Part shown: piece by piece, positions 8,697-17,723 of the stretch
Layout: each line of letters opens with the position of its first letter
Position numbering within the stretch: position 1 is the stretch's first letter
Source of the DNA: an uncultured Lachnospiraceae bacterium
GTDB taxonomy: Bacteria > Bacillota > Clostridia > Lachnospirales > Lachnospiraceae
Length of the DNA stretch: 64,000 nt
NCBI GenBank assembly: GCA_947588995.1
Contig: CANPZI010000011.1
Location: forward strand, 32,325 to 96,324
Direction of reading: 5' to 3'
Translations under genes and position numbers: made by a program
The notes under the pieces: model-generated
The model's database searches: none
Told to the model about the DNA's origin: nothing
Seen by the model: only the letters and a program-made list of their open reading frames with translations

Positions 8697-9626
8697 CTAC
8701 GCGGGATTCACGTGTACCATGATGTGTTTGACTTTCGGAAAATCACGCTCAATGGCATCGTGCACGCTCTCCGCGACACCGTGTGCCTCAATCAGCTTCT
8801 TCTCCCCGTCCACCCGGATCTCGATGTCCACATAAATCTTGTTTGCAAAAACTCTGGTGTGCAGAAGATCAACGCCCAGAACGTCTCTCTGCGCCATGGC
8901 ACATGCCCGAAGCTGTTCCTCCACCTCGTCGTCACAGGCCTTGTCCACCATCTTGTCCACCGCGTCGAGGAAAATATCATAAGCCGCTTTCTCAATAAAA
9001 ATACAGATCAGCAGGCTGGCCGCGGGATCCAGGATCGGAAAACCCATCCTCGCCCCCGCGATACCTGCCAATGCGCCGACGGAAGACAACGCGTCGGAGC
9101 GGTGATGCCATGCGTCCGCCATGAGCGCGCCGGAATCCAGTTTCTTCGCATAGTATCTCGTATACCAGTACATGCCCTCCTTAACCGCGATGGACACGGC
9201 GGCGGCGATCAGCGCCAGTACACCCGGCACGGCAAGCTGCGCGTCCCGCCCCAGAATCTTGGAAGCGGCGGAATAGCCGATCCCCAGACCCGTGACGGCC
9301 AGGATCGTCGCCAGCACAATCGACGCCGCGCACTCCAGCCGTTCATGCCCGTAGGGATGCTCCCTGTCCGAAGCCTTGCTCGCTATCCTGATACCGACGA
9401 TCACCACAATCGTGCTGAAGACGTCTGAGGCGGAGTGGACCGCGTCGGAGATCATCGCTCCCGAACGGGCAATCAGCCCTGCCAGAAGTTTGAAAATCGT
9501 GAGAATCAGATTCGCCGCGATGCTGGTTTTCGACGCCCGCATTGCCGTCCGCTCATAGTCCGGATTCTCTTTTTGTGCCGATACGCCGCCCGGCTCCGCA
9601 CTCTGCATTCCTTTCGTGTGTCTCAT
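8697..9626 (-). CDS. cation diffusion facilitator (CDF) metal exporter
   Basis: A 309-residue cation/proton antiporter. The six-helix membrane domain carries both metal-site motifs: SDAVHSASDV in helix 2 and ADAWHHRSDAL in helix 5. The cytosolic C-terminal domain (about residues 215-309) has the ferredoxin-like dimerisation fold, ending in HIMVHVNPA. An N-terminal extension of about 30 polar residues precedes the first helix. The ATG at 9626 follows GGGGAGG. Exported metal is probably Zn, Fe or Mn and cannot be decided here. It is one of two CDF proteins in the window (the other at 61565) and lies near the P1B pump, so this segment has several metal-efflux genes without an obvious shared operon. 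Confidence 0.9.
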   Translation of the reverse strand: MRHTKGMQSAEPGGVSAQKENPDYERTAMRASKTSIAANLILTIFKLLAGLIARSGAMISDAVHSASDVFSTIVVIVGIRIASKASDREHPYGHERLECAASIVLATILAVTGLGIGYSAASKILGRDAQLAVPGVLALIAAAVSIAVKEGMYWYTRYYAKKLDSGALMADAWHHRSDALSSVGALAGIAGARMGFPILDPAASLLICIFIEKAAYDIFLDAVDKMVDKACDDEVEEQLRACAMAQRDVLGVDLLHTRVFANKIYVDIEIRVDGEKKLIEAHGVAESVHDAIERDFPKVKHIMVHVNPA

Positions 9627-9657
9627 GGAAATGTTCCTCCCCGTACTTCGCATTCCG

Positions 9658-11472
9658 TCAGTCGTTCGGAATAAGCAGCACCTGACCGATGCGCAGGATA
9701 TCGCTTGTCAGCCCGTTCAGCCGCCTGATCGCATCCACCGTGGTGCCAAATCGCTGCGCCAGCTGCCAGAGCGTATCGCCGGAACGCACCGTGTACTCAA
9801 AATAACCGTAATTCTCCGGCGTCGGTATCTTCAATACCTGCCCGATATACAGCGTATCCCCGGATAAACCGTTCAGCCGCCTGATTGCGTCCACCGTAGT
9901 ATGAAACTGCTGCGCCAGACGCCACAGCGTGTCGCCGGAACGCACCGTATACTCGAAATAGCCAGCATCGCTTATGCCCGGCAGACTGCCGCGGATAGCC
10001 AGATAGACGTCATACAGCGCCTGCCAGGTGGCTCTCCCGACGATGCCATCCGCACTGAGTCCACGCATATTCTGAAACGCAGTCACCGCCTGCCTTGTCG
10101 AGCTGCCGAAGACTCCGTCCTGCCGAACCCCCGGAACAGTCGGATAGAACTGTGCGATCACGCTCAGCAGATACTGCAGCGTCAGGACATCGTTGCCGCC
10201 GGAGCCAAGGCGCAGCACCGTGTCCGGCGGGACGGTGCCGATCCCCAGCCTGGCGCCCTCGCTGTCCAGTTCTGCCAGTCTGGCCACCGCCGTATAGACC
10301 TGAGATATTTTGTACCATGTTGACTTACCGACAATACCGTCAGCCGTCAGCCCGAAGACACGCTGAAACGCTTTCACCGCGGCCTCCGTGCTGTCGCCGA
10401 ATACGCCGGATGTGTCCGTGATTGCCGGAATTGCCGGATAATTCCTGCGTATCCGGTTCAGATCGTTCTGGACATTCTGCACGTCCAGCCCTGCGCTGCC
10501 CCGCTTAAGCGGCGTACCCGGATAGGAGGAGAGCGCGCTCGTCACCGCCTGCGCCTCCGCAATCACCACGTCGATCGGATAGTAGGCGCGCAGTATCTGC
10601 AGAGGCGTGAGTCCTCTCTGCGCCAGCGTCACCGTACCCCACTGAGACAGCCCGGCGCACGTCACGGTTGTGCCATTGCAGAAAGAAGTAAAATAAGGGG
10701 CATACAGTCCCGGCCGCGTCACATACTCGTCGAAAATCTCATCGACGATCACACTGACGGACTCATAGACCGGACCGCCGTACACATACGCCTGATCATA
10801 GGCGGTGCTGGAAGTGATGTCAAAATCATAGCCCTGACTTCTGTACCACTCCGTAAAGATACGGTTCAAGGCAAACGTGACAATCGCGTAGATATTGGCT
10901 CTGAGCGCCGCCTCCGGCCAGGTGGGATAGATCTCGCTGCTGGCCGCGTTCTTCACATAATCCGTGAAAGGCACCCGCACATTGGCGGCATAGGCGGCGG
11001 GACTGCCCAGATGCACCGTGACCGCGGTCGGAATCACTACCTGCCGCAGCACATAGGGTTCCACGTCGAGCCCTTCCTGCCCGCGTACCTCTTTCCCCGC
11101 GACAGCCGGTCCCTCAAGCGTGATGCTCTGCGTCTCCCCGCCCGGTGTCCGCTCCCGGTCCGGCAGGAGAGTCATCGGCAGGACAGCCGTCTCCCCTTCA
11201 TAGACCGGCACTTTCTCCACATAGAGTGTCTGAAATCCCGCCGCCTGTGCCAGCACGCCATAACTCACATACGGATCACCCGCATAATTCGGATCGAACG
11301 ACAGCCCCGCCTCTTTCGTCTCCAGCGAAACCCGCGGCGTCTCCCCGCTCTCATCCGTCGTAAGCCCATACACCCTGTTTCCCTGATCGTCCAGAACCGT
11401 GACCTGCACATTCTCAAGCGGCACAGCGCCGTCGGCAATTCTTGTCTGTATCATCAGATATCCGATAGCCAT
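9658..11472 (-). CDS. SpoIID-like protein with two peptidoglycan-binding and two LysM domains
   Basis: 604 residues without a signal peptide. In order: a carboxypeptidase-regulatory-like beta-sandwich (about 10-105, VPLENVQVTVLDDQG); a SpoIID/LytB-like domain (about 150-310) with YVKNAASSEIYPTWP, which matches the SpoIID catalytic Glu segment, and CAGLSQWGTVTLAQRG; two PG_binding_1 domains (about 325-490); then two near-identical C-terminal LysM repeats with YTVRSGDTLW. SpoIID proteins cut peptidoglycan glycan strands during engulfment and LysM anchors to peptidoglycan, so a sporulation or spore-coat role like SafA is likely. The paralogue at 22750 shares the first three modules but has no LysM. 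AAAGGAG supports the start, at 12 nt. Confidence 0.75.
   Translation of the reverse strand: MAIGYLMIQTRIADGAVPLENVQVTVLDDQGNRVYGLTTDESGETPRVSLETKEAGLSFDPNYAGDPYVSYGVLAQAAGFQTLYVEKVPVYEGETAVLPMTLLPDRERTPGGETQSITLEGPAVAGKEVRGQEGLDVEPYVLRQVVIPTAVTVHLGSPAAYAANVRVPFTDYVKNAASSEIYPTWPEAALRANIYAIVTFALNRIFTEWYRSQGYDFDITSSTAYDQAYVYGGPVYESVSVIVDEIFDEYVTRPGLYAPYFTSFCNGTTVTCAGLSQWGTVTLAQRGLTPLQILRAYYPIDVVIAEAQAVTSALSSYPGTPLKRGSAGLDVQNVQNDLNRIRRNYPAIPAITDTSGVFGDSTEAAVKAFQRVFGLTADGIVGKSTWYKISQVYTAVARLAELDSEGARLGIGTVPPDTVLRLGSGGNDVLTLQYLLSVIAQFYPTVPGVRQDGVFGSSTRQAVTAFQNMRGLSADGIVGRATWQALYDVYLAIRGSLPGISDAGYFEYTVRSGDTLWRLAQQFHTTVDAIRRLNGLSGDTLYIGQVLKIPTPENYGYFEYTVRSGDTLWQLAQRFGTTVDAIRRLNGLTSDILRIGQVLLIPND
9715..9965. 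repeat. 156-bp tandem repeat encoding the two LysM units
   Basis: The segment around GTTCAGCCGCCTGAT recurs at 9715 and 9871, and long blocks including GCCGGAACGCACCGT are shared, giving two direct copies 156 bp (52 codons) apart. They encode the duplicated LysM domain and are similar enough for unequal recombination to change LysM number. Confidence 0.75.
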
Positions 11473-11601
11473 AGAGGTAAAATTCTCCTTTAACGAGACA
11501 GTCTATGGTTTATTATATGAGCGTGCAGGAAATATTCTCCCGGCACTGTCGTCGGCGGAAAAAGGCCGGCTTTTCTGCGGCTGCCGCCCTCTCTGTCCTC
11601 C

Positions 11602-12300
11602 TCACGTCGCCCGTCTGCGGATCATCTGATTCAATTCACTGTATATACTGCGGCTCACCGGAATTCTGCTGCCGTTTCTCAACTCAATATAAGCGCGGCT
11701 GACACGCCGGATCTTGTCCAGACTGACGATGTAGGCGCGATGGCACCTGATGAAATTTTCACCGTTCAACTGTGCCTCCAGCGCCGCAAGGCTGTCCGCG
11801 CACTCGATCTGAAACGTATGCCCTCTCTGTGGGCAAAACTCAACAAGGCAGCCGTCTCCCTGCGCTCTGACAAACATAATTCTGTCCGCTGTCAGTTCCA
11901 GAGTATTCCCGTGCGTCCTCACAGTCAGCACTTCTCTTTGTCTTTCCCGCTGCAAGACCCTGTCCATGCACCGGAACAATTTCTCTCTGCCGACGGATTT
12001 CTGTGTGTGATCCGTCTTCTCCTCTGTGTCCTCCGCGAATCCCGCCGTGAAGATAATCGCCAGGGCCGCATGCTTTCTTCTGGCGAATCTCGTCAGTTCC
12101 TTTTTCTCCGCATCCTCCAGCCGGACATCAATCAGCAGCGCATCGACATCCGTCTCTTCTTTCCACATTGACCGAAAATTCTCTGTGCCGGAGAACGTGG
12201 TGAGCGCCAGCGGAATATTTCTCTCTCTTCCCCATGCCTTGACATATCGCCTCAAGAGTTCCGCATGGTTCTCGTCTCCTTCAATCATTGCAAGTTTCAT
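11602..12300 (-). CDS. orphan LytTR-family response regulator
   Basis: 232 residues. A receiver-like N-terminal domain carries acidic DE at residues 9-10, the presumed phospho-acceptor Asp in LLIDVR near 57, and FTAGF. A LytTR DNA-binding domain follows (about 125-230: VRTHGNTLELTADRIMFV, RCHRAYIVSLDKI, GSRIPVSRS). No histidine kinase is adjacent, so its partner is elsewhere, or it works with one of the two GHKL kinases at the other end of the window. It is read in the same direction as the SpoIID-like gene 130 bp downstream. The receiver lacks the usual KP pair (QKSV instead), so its phosphorylation may be atypical. Confidence 0.8.
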   Translation of the reverse strand: MKLAMIEGDENHAELLRRYVKAWGRERNIPLALTTFSGTENFRSMWKEETDVDALLIDVRLEDAEKKELTRFARRKHAALAIIFTAGFAEDTEEKTDHTQKSVGREKLFRCMDRVLQRERQREVLTVRTHGNTLELTADRIMFVRAQGDGCLVEFCPQRGHTFQIECADSLAALEAQLNGENFIRCHRAYIVSLDKIRRVSRAYIELRNGSRIPVSRSIYSELNQMIRRRAT

Positions 12301-12399
12301 CTTTTGTCACCATGTCAAGCATATTTATCTTTCGTTAGACAGTACAAGTTTTCGCATCATTTGGATCGTTTCAGAAAAATAACCTGCGCCAGAGACCTC

Positions 12400-13851
12400 C
12401 TACACGCTGATCTCCGCTTTCACGCCCAGCAGTTCTCTGTTCTCCGCGAGGATGGGATCAACCACTTCCCGGAGGAATCTGTCTACCTGCAGAGGCGCGC
12501 GTCCCACATATCCGGCGGGATCCATCGTCTTCTGCAGTTCCTCCGCGCTCAGATTGAAAGCGGGATCCTGTGCGATCAACTCCAGCAGATCGTTCTCCCT
12601 GCCGTCCCGCTTCACATGCGCACCGGCTTCCATGGAGAGCTCCCTGATCTTCTCATGCAGCTCCTGCCGGTTTCCGCCCGCCTTGACAGCGTCCATCATG
12701 ATATTCTCTGTCGCCATAAAAGGCAGCTCGCTCATGAGATGTTTGGTAATCACCTTGTCATACACCACCAGGCCGTCCACCACGTTCAGACACAGGTCGA
12801 GAATACCGTCCACCGCCAGAAAAGCCTCCGGAATCGAGAGTCTCTTATTGGCCGAGTCGTCCAGCGTCCGCTCAAACCACTGGGTCGCCGAAGTGATGGC
12901 GGGATTCAGGGCGTCAATCATCACATAGCGGGACAGGGAGGCAATGCGCTCGCTGCGCATCGGGTTCCTCTTGTAGGCCATCGCCGAGGAGCCGATCTGG
13001 CTCTTTTCGAAAGGCTCCTCCACCTCTTTCAGATGCTGCAGCAGCCGGATGTCATTGGACATCTTGTGCGCCGACGCCGCAATGCCTGCCAGTACGTTGC
13101 ACACTCTGGTGTCCACCTTGCGGGAATAGGTCTGCCCGGACACGGGATAACACTTTTCAAACCCCATTTTCTGCGCGATCATAGGATCGATTCTGTCAAT
13201 CTTCTCCTGATCCCCCTCGAAGAGTTCGAGGAAAGATGCCTGCGTTCCCGTGGTTCCCTTGGAGCCTAACAGCTTCATGGTGGAGAGCACATAATCAAGA
13301 TCCTCCAGATCGAGACAGAACTCCTGCGCCCACAGCGTCGCCCGCTTGCCGACCGTGGTGGGCTGCGCAGGCTGGAAGTGGGTGAAAGCCAGCGTGGGCA
13401 GATCCTTATACTCTCCGGCGAACTTCGCCAGTTCGGCAATCACATTCACCAGTTTTTTCTTCACCAGCCTGAGCGCTTCCCGCATAATGATGATGTCGGT
13501 GTTATCGCCCACATAGCAGGAGGTTGCGCCCAGATGAATGATGCCTGCCGCCTTGGGACACTGTCTGCCGTAGGCGTAGACATGGCTCATCACATCGTGG
13601 CGCACTTCTTTCTCACGCGCTTTCGCCACATCATAGTTGATATCCTCCGCATGGGCTTTCAGCTCGTCGATCTGCTCCTGTGTGATGACGGGCTCACCGT
13701 TCTGGCTTAAGCCCAGCTCCATCTCCGTCTCCGCCAGGGCGATCCACAGTTTCCTCCAGGTCCTGAATTTCATATCCTGCGAGAAGATGTACTGCATCTC
13801 CTTACTCGCGTAGCGCTCCGATAGGGGGCTTACGTATCTGTCTGTGCTCAT
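12400..13851 (-). CDS. purB: adenylosuccinate lyase
   Basis: PurB splits fumarate from adenylosuccinate (making AMP) and from SAICAR (making AICAR), so it acts twice in purine synthesis. The 483-residue protein is all-helical and carries the fumarase/aspartase superfamily signature SSAMAYKRNPMRSE near residue 290, plus the His-containing HLGATSCYVGDNTD and FTHFQPAQPTTVG segments. AAAGGAG 8 nt before the ATG. purF lies upstream on the same strand, but 309 bp of hairpin-rich sequence separates them, so linkage of the two genes may be regulated there. Confidence 0.97.
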   Translation of the reverse strand: MSTDRYVSPLSERYASKEMQYIFSQDMKFRTWRKLWIALAETEMELGLSQNGEPVITQEQIDELKAHAEDINYDVAKAREKEVRHDVMSHVYAYGRQCPKAAGIIHLGATSCYVGDNTDIIIMREALRLVKKKLVNVIAELAKFAGEYKDLPTLAFTHFQPAQPTTVGKRATLWAQEFCLDLEDLDYVLSTMKLLGSKGTTGTQASFLELFEGDQEKIDRIDPMIAQKMGFEKCYPVSGQTYSRKVDTRVCNVLAGIAASAHKMSNDIRLLQHLKEVEEPFEKSQIGSSAMAYKRNPMRSERIASLSRYVMIDALNPAITSATQWFERTLDDSANKRLSIPEAFLAVDGILDLCLNVVDGLVVYDKVITKHLMSELPFMATENIMMDAVKAGGNRQELHEKIRELSMEAGAHVKRDGRENDLLELIAQDPAFNLSAEELQKTMDPAGYVGRAPLQVDRFLREVVDPILAENRELLGVKAEISV

Positions 13852-13910
13852 GGTTTGTCTCCTTTTCTATGGTTGGTTTTCATGGTATGCGGTCTTATCA
13901 GTCTTATCTT

Positions 13911-14166
13911 CCGACGCGGCAGCGTTGTTTCTGCGTCGGCGCGCTTGCGCTCCGATCAGAGCGTAGCAGCACTAAACTCGACAAAACCTCGTTAAGTGCT
14001 GACGCTCTTTTAGGGGCTCCTTTAGAAAGCAACGCTGTCCGTTCCGCGATAAGCGCTCAGCTCGCAATTTCATTGCTCGCTGTCCGTTGCACTCCCAAAG
14101 TCCTCTTCGCACAAAGCTTTATGCAGGCATAGCTTTGCGCGCCGCGGACTTTTGTCGCGCTTATCG
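13911..14166. other. hairpin-rich purF-purB intergenic region
   Basis: This gene-free stretch holds several strong inverted repeats. CCGACGC/GCGTCGG is at 13911-13939. A long hairpin between GAGCGT and ACGCTC arms spans 13959-14007 (arms about 20 nt with a few mismatches). An arm of 10 bp (CGATAAGCGC, 14047-14056) matches GCGCTTATCG at 14157-14166, which overlaps the purF stop. Nested inside that is a hairpin at 14108-14141 with the core TATGC-AG-GCATA. No open frame, promoter or purine riboswitch core was recognised. It could be a structured RNA, an mRNA processing site or a REP-like element. Confidence 0.6.
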
Positions 14167-15597
14167 CTCATAATCCCCTCTGATATCCTCTTCCGGCGGC
14201 TCCATCGGATAGCTGCCCGTAAAGCACCCTCTGCAAATGCCGAGGCCGCCGGCGATCTCGTGCAGCCGCTCCAGCTTCAGATACGCCAGCGAATCCGCAC
14301 CGATAATCTCACAGATCTCATCCACGGAACGGTTGTAAGCGATCAGCTGTTCCCTCGCCGGCACATCCGTGCCGAAATAGCAGGGCCACAGAAACGGCGG
14401 CGAGCTGACGCGCATATGCACTTCTTTCGCCCCGGCCTCGCGCAGCATCCTGACGATACGGTCCGAGGTGGTTCCCCTGACGATGGAGTCGTCGATCATG
14501 ATAATGCGCTTGCCGCGCACGGCTTCCCTGATGGCATTTAGTTTGACCTGCACGCTGCTCTCGCGGCTCTTCTGTCCGGGCTTGATGAAAGTCCGCCCTA
14601 CATAAGTGTTTTTGACAAAAGCCTGTCCGTACGGGATGCCGGACTGCATGGAGTAACCCAGCGCGGCGCAGTTGCCCGACTCCGGCACGCCCACCACCAG
14701 ATCTGCCTCCACCGGCGAGTCCATGGCCAGAAACCGCCCCGCCTTAATGCGGGACTCATAGACGCTGACGCCGTCGATATGGCTGTCCGGTCTGGCGAAA
14801 TAGATATACTCAAACACGCATCTGGCATGTTCCTCTTTGGCAAGACACATACTCCGGTCCGACTCGATCCCTTTTTCCGGCGAAATGGTGACGATCTCGC
14901 CGGGCTCCACGTCCCGCACGAATTTCGCGCCGATGGTGTCCAGCGCGCAGGTCTCCGACGCGAGGATATAGGCGTTGTCGCGTCTGCCGATGCAGAGCGG
15001 CCTGAAGCCGTAGGGATCTCTGGCGCCGATCAGCTTGCGGGGCGACATCACGATCAGGGAATAGGCGCCCTTGATCTTCTTCATCGCGCGGCCCACCGCC
15101 TCCTCCACGGTTTTGCTGTTGAGCCGTTCTCTGGCGATGTGATAGGCTATGACCTCTGAGTCAATCGTCGTCTGAAAGATCGCGCCGGTGTATTCCAGCT
15201 CGTGCCGCAGTTTCGCCGCGTTGATCAGGTTGCCGTTGTGCGCCAGCGCCAGCGTGCCTTTTACATAGTTGAGCACCAGCGGCTGGGCGTTTTCCCTGGT
15301 GCTGCTGCCCGCCGTAGAGTAGCGCACATGTCCCACGCCGATGTCCCCTTTCAGCTTTTGCAGTGTATCAGGTGTAAATGTCTCATTGAGCAGCCCCATC
15401 TCCTTGCTGCTCAAGACCTTGCCTTTCGGCCCCGCCGTGTCGCTGACCGCGATGCCGCAGCTCTCCTGTCCTCTGTGCTGCAGGGCGAAGAGTCCGTAGT
15501 AGATCGTGGATGCCACGTCCCTCCCGTCAAAATCATAGATGCCGAATACGCCGCACTCCTCGCCCGGTTTGTCTGTCTGTTCCCTCTCCGTGTTCAT
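14161..15597 (-). CDS. purF: amidophosphoribosyltransferase
   Basis: PurF transfers the glutamine amide to PRPP, the first committed step of purine synthesis. The 478-residue product has a 14-residue propeptide before the catalytic Cys15 (EECGVFGIY), so it is the self-processing 4Fe-4S class found in Bacillus and Clostridia. The glutaminase domain runs to about 240. The PRPP site IIMIDDSIVRGTTS lies near residue 355, and late cysteines (GICRGCFTG) fit the iron-sulfur cluster. The ATG at 15597 is preferred over an upstream GTG (15636) because of the AGAGGG site and normal propeptide length. It starts 42 bp after the membrane coiled-coil gene, so it probably ends the DUF5717 operon transcript. 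Confidence 0.96.
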   Translation of the reverse strand: MNTEREQTDKPGEECGVFGIYDFDGRDVASTIYYGLFALQHRGQESCGIAVSDTAGPKGKVLSSKEMGLLNETFTPDTLQKLKGDIGVGHVRYSTAGSSTRENAQPLVLNYVKGTLALAHNGNLINAAKLRHELEYTGAIFQTTIDSEVIAYHIARERLNSKTVEEAVGRAMKKIKGAYSLIVMSPRKLIGARDPYGFRPLCIGRRDNAYILASETCALDTIGAKFVRDVEPGEIVTISPEKGIESDRSMCLAKEEHARCVFEYIYFARPDSHIDGVSVYESRIKAGRFLAMDSPVEADLVVGVPESGNCAALGYSMQSGIPYGQAFVKNTYVGRTFIKPGQKSRESSVQVKLNAIREAVRGKRIIMIDDSIVRGTTSDRIVRMLREAGAKEVHMRVSSPPFLWPCYFGTDVPAREQLIAYNRSVDEICEIIGADSLAYLKLERLHEIAGGLGICRGCFTGSYPMEPPEEDIRGDYER

Positions 15598-15639
15598 ACC
15601 GAACCCTCTCTTCCGATTTTTTTCCACACCGTACACACG

Positions 15640-16827
15640 CTATCCCTTAGCGAATTTCTTTTCGTACTCCTCCACAGTGGCCATAATTTCCTTGGCATAC
15701 TGCGGATACTTATCCACCAGCGCCTTGATCTCTTTTTGGGAACCGCCGGCCACCACTTCCCTGTTATAATCCATCCTGCGGCGCAGCGACTGCCTGCGGA
15801 TGATCAGATTGTGACGTATCTCCACCATCTCTTTCGGATCGAGGATCGCCTCCGTCTGGTGCAGCCAGATCGCGGGATCCTTGATCTGATAACGCTTCAG
15901 CATCTGCAGCAGTTCCTGCTGGTTGTAGTCCAGCTCCAGTTCGGCGCGGCGGAACTTTTCCCGTTCCTCTTTCTCGATCTGGTAGTTCTCCCACAGATCC
16001 ATCAGCTCTCCCGCGCTGGAGACGCCGTATTTCAGATAGAGATAATCGAGCAGGTTCGTGTTGTTGACATAGCGGATCTTCACCTTATTCTGCAGCAGGA
16101 TAATCTTGTTGATGCCGTTCTCGACCCGCCGCAGCTCCCGCCTGGCTTCGAGATGCCTGACATAGACAATCGTGATCGTAAACGCCGCTGCTCCCGCTGT
16201 GATGAGATAGCCCATTCTGGTATCCATCTCCAGGAAAAACTGCAGAAACAAAAGCAGCAGAATACACAGGCCCAGCGCCGCCACGCAGATGACCGCCATG
16301 CCTCTCGTGTCCGCGATCACGCCCATGACCTCGCTTTTGCGATACAGATATGCGTGTTTTTCGCCCTCCAGACGGCTTAGATCCTGACGGATCAGTTCCT
16401 GATATTCCTCTGTCTCCGTCAGCTTCCGATATCCCTCCTCCACATCGTCTGCGATGCGCTCAATCTGCTGATATTTCTCGTCCGTGATGCGGTGCGGCCG
16501 CTCCATGAAATCCGTCTTGCTGTCCTGCAGGAGCGATACCCGCTTCGCGCACTCCTTGAGCTGTTCGCTCTCCTCGGGCGGCAGCGCCTCAATCTCCTCC
16601 ATATCTTTCAGATAGGAGGTCACCATGTCGTACTCGAACGTCAGATTTTCCAGCTCTCTGGTCGCGTCCGCCATCCGCTCCAGACAGTTTTTGACATAAT
16701 CGTCCCTCTGCTCTTTATTGTGATAGTCGATCTGGTGAACAACCTCTTCGGCCTCCCACTCCTCGTCAAACTCCTCGTCCGCCTCTCGCCTTAAAAGCTT
16801 ATCTCTTATTTTCTGAAACCAGCCCAT
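15640..16827 (-). CDS. membrane-anchored coiled-coil protein of unknown function
   Basis: 395 residues, not recognised beyond its conserved-looking context. It has an acidic, highly charged N-terminal region, long helical segments rich in Glu/Lys/Arg likely to form coiled coils (about 40-170 and 240-395), and two closely spaced transmembrane helices in the middle (about 185-205, MAVICVAALGLCILLLLFLQ, and 215-230), so both ends face the same side, probably the cytosol. The ATG at 16827 has GGAG 6 nt upstream. It is the last of the four unknown genes before purF and starts 29 bp after the TPR-like gene's stop. It may tether the soluble DUF5717/DUF5716 partners to the membrane (inference). Confidence 0.7.
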   Translation of the reverse strand: MGWFQKIRDKLLRREADEEFDEEWEAEEVVHQIDYHNKEQRDDYVKNCLERMADATRELENLTFEYDMVTSYLKDMEEIEALPPEESEQLKECAKRVSLLQDSKTDFMERPHRITDEKYQQIERIADDVEEGYRKLTETEEYQELIRQDLSRLEGEKHAYLYRKSEVMGVIADTRGMAVICVAALGLCILLLLFLQFFLEMDTRMGYLITAGAAAFTITIVYVRHLEARRELRRVENGINKIILLQNKVKIRYVNNTNLLDYLYLKYGVSSAGELMDLWENYQIEKEEREKFRRAELELDYNQQELLQMLKRYQIKDPAIWLHQTEAILDPKEMVEIRHNLIIRRQSLRRRMDYNREVVAGGSQKEIKALVDKYPQYAKEIMATVEEYEKKFAKG

Positions 16828-16856
16828 CTTCTTCTCCGTTCCGTGCCGCGCCTGTC

Positions 16857-17702
16857 TCAATGATACATCTTACGGTAGGCATCTTTCAATCCCGTTGTCA
16901 GTTTTTCAATCTCCTGATAATATTCCGCACTCACGCCGGCTGTGCCGTTTCCCTCTTCCCGCAGCACCCGGAACGTAAAGAGCATACGGTTCTCTTCCGA
17001 CCCCTCAAACTGCCCGCCCGCCTGTTCCATCAGCCGTTCCACTCTCAGAGAGAGATCGTGATACTCCGGATGTTCCGCAATGTAGTCGATATATTCCCTG
17101 TCGTCGTACTGCATACGCAGAGCGGCCAGATACATCTCCAGGCTTTCCCCGTCCTCCTCCGCCTCGTACGACTGCATAAAATACTCCGCCGCACGCGCAA
17201 ACATGAACAGTCCGGCGCACGCCACGCCCATATTGTACAGGACCCGCGCCCTGAGCGGGCGCTCCGTGTCCGGAAGCTGCCCCAGCAGGGCGCGATACTG
17301 CGCAAGAGCCGTCTGGTACTTGCCGCCTGAGAGCATATAGTCCGCTTTCGCCTTGCCGCGCTCATAAGGGCTTAAGCCCACATTTTCCCGAATCAGGCTC
17401 TCCGTCCTCGCGATTGTCTCCGCCGGATACAGATTCACATACTCCAGGATGGTCCCCGCGAACGAGGCGGGGGAAGCATTCTGGTCGATCAGCGTATACA
17501 GCGCGGTCGCCAGGCGGTCCAGTCCGCACGCCTCGTCCAGCCACTCCGCCAGAGCCCGCTGCATAATATCTCCGTCCAGCAGTTCCGCTTTCTCCACCAA
17601 CAGATAACAGAGTTCTTCCACGGAATATAGGTTTACATAAAATTTTTCCATCCGATACGGAACCTCGGCATAACTGCCCGTCCCCAGTATGATTCTCCCC
17701 AT
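16857..17702 (-). CDS. TPR-like soluble protein of unknown function
   Basis: 281 residues, all-helical in character, no signal peptide or membrane segment. The stretch around residues 125-190 (LSGGKYQTALAQYRALLGQL, RARVLYNMGVACAGLFMFARAAEYFMQSYEAEED) has the Ala/Gly/Tyr spacing of tetratricopeptide repeats, a scaffold for protein contacts. It sits 21 bp after the DUF5716 gene and 29 bp before the membrane coiled-coil gene, so the four genes are clearly co-transcribed. Function unknown; an adaptor role is inferred from the fold. A later in-frame ATG at 17651 is an alternative start, since GGAGG is 13 nt from the chosen ATG. Confidence 0.7.
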   Translation of the reverse strand: MGRIILGTGSYAEVPYRMEKFYVNLYSVEELCYLLVEKAELLDGDIMQRALAEWLDEACGLDRLATALYTLIDQNASPASFAGTILEYVNLYPAETIARTESLIRENVGLSPYERGKAKADYMLSGGKYQTALAQYRALLGQLPDTERPLRARVLYNMGVACAGLFMFARAAEYFMQSYEAEEDGESLEMYLAALRMQYDDREYIDYIAEHPEYHDLSLRVERLMEQAGGQFEGSEENRMLFTFRVLREEGNGTAGVSAEYYQEIEKLTTGLKDAYRKMYH

Positions 17703-17723
17703 CCGCCAGCTTTATCCTCCGTA

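Noticed and set aside
13911..14166. Purine riboswitch between purF and purB
   Set aside because: The region lies downstream of purF and lacks the three-way junction core with its conserved loops as far as I can read; only plain hairpins are seen.
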